Positions 1 to 6,600 of a DNA stretch of 8,828 nucleotides are shown here, one piece after another (positions within the stretch are counted from its first letter, which is position 1; the number at the start of each line of letters is the position of its first letter). The stretch is from JBFGWM01 sp041588495 (GTDB lineage Bacteria; Pseudomonadota; Gammaproteobacteria; Pseudomonadales; JBFGWM01). The notes under the pieces were generated by a model that worked only from the letters and a program-made list of their open reading frames with translations, made no database searches and was not told the DNA's origin. The stretch covers positions 1-8,828 of the forward strand of contig JBFGWM010000113.1 of NCBI GenBank assembly GCA_041588495.1, written 5' to 3'. A program made the position numbers and the translations under genes.

Positions 1-411
1 AACATCGGCCACTTCGACAACGAGATCGACATGGCCGGGCTCAAGAAGGTGAAGGGCATCAAGCACATCAACATCAAGCCCCAGTACGACCAGTGGGAGT
101 TCCCGGACGGCCACAGCGTCTTGATCCTGGCCGAGGGCCGACTCCTGAACCTGGGCTGCGCCACGGGGCACCCCAGCTTCGTGATGTCGAACTCCTTCAC
201 CAACCAGGTGCTCGCCCAGATCGAGCTGCACAAGAACAGCGATCGCTACGAGCGGCAGGTCTATACCCTGCCCAAGCACCTCGACGAAAAGGTCGCCCGC
301 CTGCACCTCGGCAAGCTCGGCGCCCGGCTGACGGAACTGACCGCGAAGCAGGCCAAGTACCTGGGCATCGCCGTCGAAGGACCCTACAAGCCGGACCCGT
401 ACCGCTACTGA
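1..411 (+). CDS. ahcY: Adenosylhomocysteinase (S-adenosyl-L-homocysteine hydrolase), C-terminal 136 residues; 5' end outside window
   Basis: This enzyme hydrolyses S-adenosylhomocysteine reversibly to homocysteine and adenosine in the cytoplasm. That clears the product inhibitor of SAM-dependent methyltransferases and feeds the methionine cycle. The frame is open from base 1, starting NIGHFDNEIDM, a conserved stretch of the NAD-binding domain; the Met at base 31 is therefore internal and not a start. Other family hallmarks are the GCATGHPSFVMSNSFTNQ block (NAD/substrate-binding and dimer region) and the C-terminal tail ending KPDPYRY, which matches the family's usual K-P-D-x-Y-R-Y end and closes over the cofactor of a neighbouring subunit. 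The stop is TGA at 409-411. metF follows after 42 bases, a usual pairing because both supply the methionine cycle. The first two-thirds or so of the protein is outside the window, so promoter and any SAH-responsive leader cannot be judged. Confidence 0.97.
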   Translation, partial: NIGHFDNEIDMAGLKKVKGIKHINIKPQYDQWEFPDGHSVLILAEGRLLNLGCATGHPSFVMSNSFTNQVLAQIELHKNSDRYERQVYTLPKHLDEKVARLHLGKLGARLTELTAKQAKYLGIAVEGPYKPDPYRY

Positions 412-453
412 AACCCCCGCCGCGCGCGCTGATCTTCCACCCGGACTTTCCCG

Positions 454-1308
454 ATGCCCTCTTTTCCCAGCCGCTTCAGTTTCGAATTCTTCCCGCCCCA
501 CACCCAGAAGGGGGTGGAGAAACTGCGCACCACGCGCGCACGCCTCGCCGAGGTCGGCCCCGACTTTTTCTCGGTGACCTATGGCGCCGGCGGATCGACC
601 CGTGACCGAACCCTGGAAACCGTACTCGAAATGCAGGGAGCCGGCCTGGAAACGGCGCCGCACCTTTCCTGCGTGGGCGACAGCCGCGAGGACCTGCTGG
701 TACTCATCGAGACCTATCGCGACCACGGGGTCAACCGCATCGTCGCCCTGCGCGGCGACCTGCCCTCGGGCATGGGCACCAACGGCGAACTGCGCTACGC
801 CAACGAACTGGTCGAGTTCATCCGCGCGGAAACCGGCGACCATTTTCATATCGAGGTGGCCGCCTACCCGGAATTTCATCCCCAGGCACCCAACGCCGAG
901 AAGGACCTGGAGAATTTCCGGCGCAAGGTAGAGGCCGGTGCGGACAGCGCGATGACCCAGTATTTCTTCAACCCGGACCCGTATTTTTACTTCCTCGAGC
1001 GCTGCGCGCAGATGCAGATCGAGATTCCCATCGTTCCCGGCATCATGCCCATCACCAACTATTCCAAGCTGGCGCGCTTCAGCGACGCCTGCGGCGCTGA
1101 GATCCCGCGCTGGATCCGCAAGCAACTGGAGGCCTATGGCGATGACCTCGAGAGCATCCGCGCATTTGGCGAGGACGTCATCTCCCGCATGTGCGAGCGT
1201 CTCCTGGACGGCGGCGCGCCCGGCCTGCACTTTTACACCCTGAACCAGGCCGAGCCGAGCCTCGCCATCTGGAACAACCTCGACCTGGGTAGCCGCCGCA
1301 ACGGCTGA
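454..1308 (+). CDS. metF: 5,10-methylenetetrahydrofolate reductase (E. coli MetF type)
   Basis: This FAD enzyme reduces 5,10-methylene-THF to 5-methyl-THF, the methyl donor for methionine synthase. At 284 residues it is the short bacterial catalytic barrel without the SAM-binding regulatory domain of eukaryotic enzymes (E. coli MetF is about 296). Visible motifs are SFEFFPPHT at residues 9-17, where Glu11 matches the catalytic Glu28 of E. coli; SVTYGAGGSTRDRT at 40-53; HLSCVG at 70-75; and ALRGDLP at 98-104, where Asp102 matches the flavin-tuning Asp120. Further on are YPEFHP at 138-143, ADSAMTQYFF at 163-172 with Gln169 matching substrate-binding Gln183, PGIMPITNY at 195-203, and GAPGLHFYTLN near the C-terminus. 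The ATG start at 454 places the first motif at the usual distance from the N-terminus, although no clear Shine-Dalgarno precedes it. It probably shares a transcript with ahcY upstream and rsmE 8 bases downstream. Confidence 0.97.
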   Translation: MPSFPSRFSFEFFPPHTQKGVEKLRTTRARLAEVGPDFFSVTYGAGGSTRDRTLETVLEMQGAGLETAPHLSCVGDSREDLLVLIETYRDHGVNRIVALRGDLPSGMGTNGELRYANELVEFIRAETGDHFHIEVAAYPEFHPQAPNAEKDLENFRRKVEAGADSAMTQYFFNPDPYFYFLERCAQMQIEIPIVPGIMPITNYSKLARFSDACGAEIPRWIRKQLEAYGDDLESIRAFGEDVISRMCERLLDGGAPGLHFYTLNQAEPSLAIWNNLDLGSRRNG

Positions 1309-1316
1309 CGGCAGCC

Positions 1317-2060
1317 ATGGGCACCCCACGCATCTATACCGACCAGGCGCTTGCCGCCGGCACCCGGGTCAGCCTGGCGGGCTCCGCTGCGGGCCACCTG
1401 GTCCGGGTCCTGCGCCGCCGGACCGGCGATCCCGTAATCCTGTTCAATGGCGATGGGAACGATTACCCGGCCACGATCGCAGGGACCGATGGGCAAAACG
1501 TAGAAACGGATATCGTCGCCTGCGACCCGGTGGCAACCGAGCCCACCCTGGCCGTTCACCTCGGGGCGGCCCTCAGCCGCAGTCAGAAACTCGACCTGGT
1601 CCTGCAGAAAGCTACCGAACTCGGCGTGCGCAGCATCACCCCGCTGCTCTGCGAGCGCTCGGTGCAGCGCATCGAAGCGGCGCGGCTGGAGAAACGCATG
1701 CGCCACTGGCGGCAGGTCGTGATCAGTGCCTGCGAGCAGTGCGGGCGCGCCACGGTTCCCGAGGTGCACAGGCCAGCCAGCCTTGCCGAATGGGACGTCG
1801 CGGAGTCCTGCACCATGCGCCTTTTTCTGGACCCCGGCGGACCGCCGCTGGCCCGCGGAGCGCATCCCCCGGAGTCCCTGGCGATGCTGTTCGGCCCCGA
1901 GGGCGGTTTCAGCGACGCGGAACGCGCGGTGATCAGCGAACGCGGCTTTCACCCCTGCGGACTCGGACCCCGCGTACTGCGTACCGAAACGGCCCCCCTG
2001 GCGGGACTGGCCATCACGCAATACCTGTGGGGTGACCTGGGCGGAAACGGGACCGCCTGA
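1317..2060 (+). CDS. rsmE: 16S rRNA (uracil(1498)-N3)-methyltransferase RsmE
   Basis: This cytoplasmic SAM-dependent enzyme methylates N3 of U1498 in helix 44 of 16S rRNA, acting on the assembled 30S subunit. Its 247 residues are close to E. coli RsmE (243). The N-terminal third (about 1-75) is the PUA-like RNA-binding part, with the HLVRVLRRRTGDPVILFNGDG pattern split across residues 27-47. The rest is the SPOUT methyltransferase: SQKLDLVLQKATELG at 89-103, PLLCERSVQR at 109-118, then the knotted SAM site with LFGPEGGFSDAE at 191-202 and LGPRVLRTETAPLAG at 216-230. The ATG lies 8 bases after the metF stop. No strong ribosome-binding site is visible, so translation may be coupled to metF. The stop codon faces the chpC stop across 10 bases. 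The RsmE call is firm because both knot motifs are intact. Confidence 0.96.
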   Translation: MGTPRIYTDQALAAGTRVSLAGSAAGHLVRVLRRRTGDPVILFNGDGNDYPATIAGTDGQNVETDIVACDPVATEPTLAVHLGAALSRSQKLDLVLQKATELGVRSITPLLCERSVQRIEAARLEKRMRHWRQVVISACEQCGRATVPEVHRPASLAEWDVAESCTMRLFLDPGGPPLARGAHPPESLAMLFGPEGGFSDAERAVISERGFHPCGLGPRVLRTETAPLAGLAITQYLWGDLGGNGTA

Positions 2061-2070
2061 AGGAGATCAT

Positions 2071-2559
2071 TCACTCCGGGTGGAGAAAGCGCAGGAGCAT
2101 TTTCTCCATCAGCAGGACATTGGGAATCGCCGCCTCGCCGTCCTTGGTGTTGACGATCATCGTGTCCGCCGGCCCCTTCTTTTTTTCCACCCGCGAAAGT
2201 TCGTCCGCGTGCAGGCGCACCAGGCTGGGAATACCCTGGGTGACAATCCCGAAGAAAGGCAGGCGCTCGTCACCGCCGACACCGTTCATCACCGCGATGC
2301 GGGCTCGCGGTGCGTGCCGCTTGACGGGTTTCGCGTTGAGCACCTCGTAGGACATGACCGGCAGGTCCAGGCCCCGCCAGCCGATGCTGCCGAGGTACCA
2401 CGGCGGCGCGCCCTCCGCCGGGGCCGGCGGCTCGTAGCCGATGATTTCCGCCACCGCCTCGTTGGGCAGCACCAGGCTGAAACCCTGCATGGGCATCAGC
2501 AGGCCGGGAAGCATACTGACCCGGGGGCGGTCTGGGGTGGTTCCGGTCGCCGGACTCAT
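2071..2559 (-). CDS. chpC: CheW-like coupling protein of the Pil-Chp chemosensory system (ChpC-like)
   Basis: This 162-residue protein consists essentially of one CheW-like domain (about residues 20-155). CheW domains are SH3-like folds that dock the kinase CheA to chemoreceptors. Visible features are the strand-rich start MQGFSLVLPNEAVAEIIGY at 24-42, the WYLGSIGWRGLDLPVMSYEVL segment at 54-74 matching the family's 'G-x-x-x-W-R/G-x-x-x-P-V' pattern, and the F-F-G-I-V-T-Q-G core at 102-109. There is no signal peptide or membrane segment. The name rests on position: it is the third gene in the order chpA-chpB-chpC, as in Pseudomonas aeruginosa, where ChpC is an accessory CheW homologue beside PilI. 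The ATG at 2559 is the first possible start, because an in-frame TAG lies just upstream at 2578-2580. It starts 37 bases after the chpB stop. The chpD (AraC-type) and chpE genes that follow in P. aeruginosa are not present; rsmE on the other strand comes next. Confidence 0.88.
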   Translation of the reverse strand: MSPATGTTPDRPRVSMLPGLLMPMQGFSLVLPNEAVAEIIGYEPPAPAEGAPPWYLGSIGWRGLDLPVMSYEVLNAKPVKRHAPRARIAVMNGVGGDERLPFFGIVTQGIPSLVRLHADELSRVEKKKGPADTMIVNTKDGEAAIPNVLLMEKMLLRFLHPE

Positions 2560-2572
2560 GACTGGCTGCGCG

Positions 2573-2579
2573 CTCCCCT
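2573..2579 (-). promoter_or_regulatory. Possible ribosome-binding site of chpC
   Basis: Read on the - strand this is AGGGGAG, a purine-rich match to the anti-Shine-Dalgarno sequence. It lies 13 bases before the chpC ATG, which is at the long end of the usual spacing. It is the only good candidate in the 37-base chpB-chpC gap, so chpC probably has its own initiation site, unlike chpB. Confidence 0.4.
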
Positions 2580-2596
2580 AATCCGATTCCATCGCA

Positions 2597-3616
2597 TCAC
2601 CGTCCGACCCCGGTTTTCCCGGATCGTGCGGCGAGGTGCCGGGCCAATTGCTCCGGCGTGCCGATATAGCCCGGACGCACCGCCGCTGCCGTGGCCTCTG
2701 GCATTGAACTACAGGCGCAGCTGGCAAACTCCTGCACCCAGACCTGGCCACCGCGAGCGGCGAGTTCACGGGCACCCTCGCTGCCGTCCTCGCCCATCCC
2801 GCTGAACACGATGACGCCAGCGATTTTTCCAAAACAGTTGGCGACGTTGGTGACCACCTGGTCTATGCAGGGATTATAGGGCCCGCTCCAGGGTCTGCGC
2901 AGGTTGCATACCGTTCCACCTGCCATGAATCCGAACTCGTGCTCCACCGGCATCATGAGGACACGGCCCCGCTCCAGGCGCCCGTCATGTTCGGCGAGCA
3001 GAAAATCGTAGTGCGAATGCCGGCCCAACACCCGCGACAGGGTACCCTGGAAACCCGCCTCGATATGCTGTGCGTAGATGAACGCCACGTCCAGACCCGC
3101 CGGCAGGCTGTCCAGAAACAGCTTCACCGCCGGCGGCCCGCCCAGGGAAGCGGCGAGTACCCAGACCTGCCCGGGAACAGGGCCGGATGGCGCCCTGGGT
3201 TGTGCCGGCCGCGCCGTCTCAACCTGCTCGCATACGCGATCCCGTGGCGGCAGGCTCGCCGGCGCCGGTTCCGGCTGCGCCGACCCGGACAGCACCCCGA
3301 GTTTTTCCACCAGCCTGCGCCGCCAACGGGGATATTCGTCGTCAGCGGGATCCGGCGTCTCGCCGTCCCCGAACAGCACAGGCGCGACGGCGCGCTCCGC
3401 CAACAGGTCGAGGACATCGGCCCGCTCCGGGTCCATGGGCAGCTCGGCGACCCAGGCCACCACGGCCGGACTGGCGAGGAGCTCCGCGCTGAGGTGTTCG
3501 GGCCCGGTGTTCATGACCACTTCGTAACCCGCGGCGCTGAGGGTCGCCTGGAGCACAGAGCGCTGGCGGGCCGTCTCCGCGATGATACCGACCCTGACCC
3601 GTTGCTCAGTCGTCAC
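2597..3616 (-). CDS. chpB: CheB-type protein-glutamate methylesterase of the Pil-Chp system (ChpB-like), with degenerate receiver domain
   Basis: This 339-residue cytoplasmic protein should remove methyl esters from the glutamates of a pilus chemoreceptor (PilJ-like), resetting its sensitivity. The C-terminal half (about 150-330) is a CheB methylesterase domain with the full catalytic triad: Ser157 in LAASLGG, His184 in YAQHIEAGF and Asp277 in FSGMGEDG. The N-terminal part (about 7-108) has the length and rough pattern of a receiver, but the acidic pair is Ala13-Glu14 and the expected phospho-acceptor Asp is Val56 (in AVVAWVAELP). It is therefore unlikely to be activated by phosphorylation. 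A Pro/Ala-rich linker (about 110-148) joins the two. The start is GTG at 3614-3616, overlapping the chpA stop by 11 bases, which suggests translational coupling; no strong ribosome-binding site precedes it. No CheR/PilK methyltransferase gene is in the window. Fold and role are well supported; the substrate is inferred from context. Confidence 0.9.
   Translation of the reverse strand: MTTEQRVRVGIIAETARQRSVLQATLSAAGYEVVMNTGPEHLSAELLASPAVVAWVAELPMDPERADVLDLLAERAVAPVLFGDGETPDPADDEYPRWRRRLVEKLGVLSGSAQPEPAPASLPPRDRVCEQVETARPAQPRAPSGPVPGQVWVLAASLGGPPAVKLFLDSLPAGLDVAFIYAQHIEAGFQGTLSRVLGRHSHYDFLLAEHDGRLERGRVLMMPVEHEFGFMAGGTVCNLRRPWSGPYNPCIDQVVTNVANCFGKIAGVIVFSGMGEDGSEGARELAARGGQVWVQEFASCACSSMPEATAAAVRPGYIGTPEQLARHLAARSGKTGVGR
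3606..3616 (-). other. chpA stop / chpB start overlap
   Basis: Read on the - strand the bases are GTGACGACTGA: the GTG start of chpB and the TGA stop of chpA share 11 bases in different frames. With no good Shine-Dalgarno ahead of the GTG, ribosomes ending chpA probably re-initiate on chpB, which would tie the level of the methylesterase to that of the kinase. Confidence 0.75.
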
Positions 3617-6600
3617 GCTCGGTACCGGTCAGCCGCCGGATCGTGCTCAGCAGGTTGTCCTCCTGGAACGGCTTGCCGAGGTACTCGTTGACACCGATGG
3701 TCAGCGCGCGTTCCTTGTGCTTGGCCCCGGTACGGGAGGTGATCATGATGATCGGCAGGCCCTTCAGCCGCTCGCTGCGACGCACCTGGGTGGCCACCTC
3801 GAATCCGTCCATGCGCGGCATCTCGACGTCCAGCAGCATGATGTCGGGCACCTCTTTCTCGAGCAGCGAGATGGCCTCGATACCGTCCTTGGCGAGCAAC
3901 GGATCCATGCCGTGGCGCTGCAGCAGGCGACTGGTCACCTTGCGCACGGTGACTGAGTCATCGACCACCAGCACGCGGATGGTCCGTACCCGCTCGGCGG
4001 CCTGTTCCTCGGCACGCGCCGTCGCATCGCGGATGGTTTCCGCGCTCTGCAGGCGGATCAGTGCGGGAACGTCGAGGATGACCACCACCCGTCCGTCACC
4101 GAGGATGGTGGCGCCCGACACACCATCGATGGCCCGGAAATGTCCCCCGAGGGGCTTCACCACCACCTCGCGACTGCCCATCAGGGCGTCGACCTGGAAC
4201 GCTCCGGAAAACTCGCCGCTGCTCACCAGCAGCAGGGGCACCGGGCCCTGGTCCATGTCGATACGCGGTGGGGGCAGGGAACTCGCGAACAGCGAACCCA
4301 GGTAGTGCAAAGCGTAATCCTGGTCGGAATACGCGAACTTGGGCTCCGGCTTCTTGTACAACTCCTGCAACTCGAACGGGCTGACCCGCACCACGCCCTC
4401 GATCGAGTTCAGCGGGATCGCGTAGGCCTCCCGTCCGACCCGCGCCATGAGGGCCCGGCTGAGTGCGACCGATGACGGCAGCAGCACCGTGAACTTGGTC
4501 CCCTTGGCGGGCGCCGACTCGATGAACATGCGTCCACCGAGCTGCTTGATCTCGCTGTGCACCACGTCCATGCCAACGCCGCGACCGGATATCTGGCTGA
4601 CTTTCTCAGCGGTACTGAATCCGGCCTGCAGGATGAACTGCAGCACCTCGAAATCGGAGAGTTCATCGTCGGCGGACATCAGGCCGCGCTCGACCGCCTT
4701 CTTGCGGATGGCCTCCTTGGGAATGCCGCCTCCGTCATCCTCCAGTTCGAGCACGATGTCGTTGCCCTCACTGCTCAGGGTGAGGGTGACCGTACCGGTT
4801 TCGGGTTTGCCGGCCGCGCGACGCTTGTCCACCGTTTCGATGCCATGGTCACAGGCGTTCCGGAGCATGTGCTCAAGGGGCGCGACCATGCGCTCCAGTA
4901 CCGCGCGGTCCATTTCGCTTTCCGCGTTGACCACGTCGAAGCGGACCTTTTTCTTCAATTCGCCGCTCACCTGCCTGACGATCCGGCTGAGCCGCGGGGT
5001 CATCCGCGAGAAGGGAACCATGCGGGTACGGGTGAGGCTTTCCTGGAGTTCGCTCTGCACCCGGGACTGCTGGATGATCAGCGTTTCCGTGTCGCGGGTC
5101 CGCTCGGCAAGGGTCTGCTTCAGGTCCAGCAGGTCGGAGGCGCTTTCCAGCAGGCTGCGCGACAGCTGCTGCATCTTGGAATAGCGGTCCATCTCCAGGG
5201 GATCGAAATCGCCCTCCTCCGGGGATTCCTCGCGCACCTGCATGCGCGATGTCACCTGGGCCTCGGTTTCCATGTCGAGGCGGCGCAATTGTTCGCGCAG
5301 CCGCTCGATGGTGGATTCCAGTTCGTCCAGCGTAAAGCCGAAATCTCCGATCTGCTGCCCGATACGCGCGCGGTTGATACTGGTCTCGGCGGCCAGGTTC
5401 ACCAGTTCGTCGAGCAGATCGGAGGACACGCGAACCATTTCCTGGCTGGCACGCTTCTGCTCCTCCTCGTGGACCTCCGCTTCCGGCGCTTCGCCCGAGA
5501 CCAGCTTGACGACCACCTTGCGCTCCGGGTGCGGGGCCGGAACCTCGACGGCTACCTCCGGTACGTGCTGTGCGTCCTTCCCGGTTGCTTCCCCGACAGC
5601 CTCGTCTGCGGCCGACACCTCGCCTGCGGGAGCAGTCACCTGGGCTTCAGCGCCGGGCCCCGCTACCGCTTCGACCACTGCTTCAGCTTCGGGCTCACCT
5701 TCAACCACCATTGCCAGGCTGCCAACTGCTTTCAGCACTTCCTGGTAGTGGCCATTCAGGATTCTGAAATCATCATCGGAAGGTCCGGCATCCGCGTCCA
5801 CTTCCTGCAGCGCTTGATCGAAACGACGCGCGGCGCCGGCAAGTGATTCACTCTCGGCCGCAGCCGCGACCGAACCCATGTCCCGCAGGTTGCCACGGAT
5901 CGCTTCGGCTCGCTGCGGGTTGCCGCGGTCGGTTTGCCATTCGAGGAAATGACCGTGGATTTCCTCGAGCAGTCGACCCGCGCGATCTTCGGGGCCCGGG
6001 GTTTCGGCGGCGGCAACCGGCGCCTCCCCGGCCACGGGTTCGCCAGGCACGACCTCCTCGCCGCGTCGATACGCCTCGATCGCCTGCACCCGCGACGCCG
6101 CGGATGGACAGGGCTCTCCGCGCTCGATGGCGACCAGGCAGTCGGCCAGGAAATCGTGACCGTCACGAACCAGGTCCAGCAGTTCCGGACCGGCATCGCG
6201 ACGACCACTGGACACGTCCTCGTACAGGAATTCGAGCGCATGACTCAAATCGCTGACCCCGGGAATCTCGGCCATGCGTGCACCGCCCTTCAGCGTATGC
6301 AGTTCGCGCTGCAGTTTCGCCACCGGGAGCAGGTTCGCGGGCTCGGCGCTCCACTCGTCGAGCAGTTCCGAGGTGCGATCAAGAATCTCGCGTCCCTCCT
6401 CGAGAAAAATACCGACCAGTTCCGGGTCCAGCGGGGATGGTGCCGGCGGCGCCGGTTCGGGCTCCGGGGCGGGCTCTCCAGCGCCATGCAAGGCGTCGAA
6501 ACCAGAGATCAGTTCGGCGGGAAGCTCAATCTCCTGTCCCGCGGCGATCCGGTCCATCATCACCAGGAGTTCCTCGTGGCCGCGCCCGAGCAGGTCAACC

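Noticed and set aside
412..453. Terminator, promoter or small gene between ahcY and metF
   Set aside because: The 42 bases show no stem with T tract, no convincing -35/-10 pair and no room for a gene; the short gcgcgcgc run is simple GC-rich sequence.
1233..2021. Long - strand open frame of 262 codons opposite rsmE
   Set aside because: rsmE on the + strand has intact SPOUT motifs and fits the operon. The opposite frame shows no recognisable motifs.
2040..2057. Hairpin ggcgg...ccgcc at the end of rsmE as a rho-independent terminator
   Set aside because: The stem is only 5 bp with an 8-base loop, lies within the coding sequence, and has no T tract on either strand.
4557..5846. Long + strand open frame of 429 codons opposite chpA
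   Set aside because: It is antisense to the conserved HATPase and dimerisation region of chpA, has no recognisable protein motifs, and is explained by GC-rich codon bias suppressing stops.
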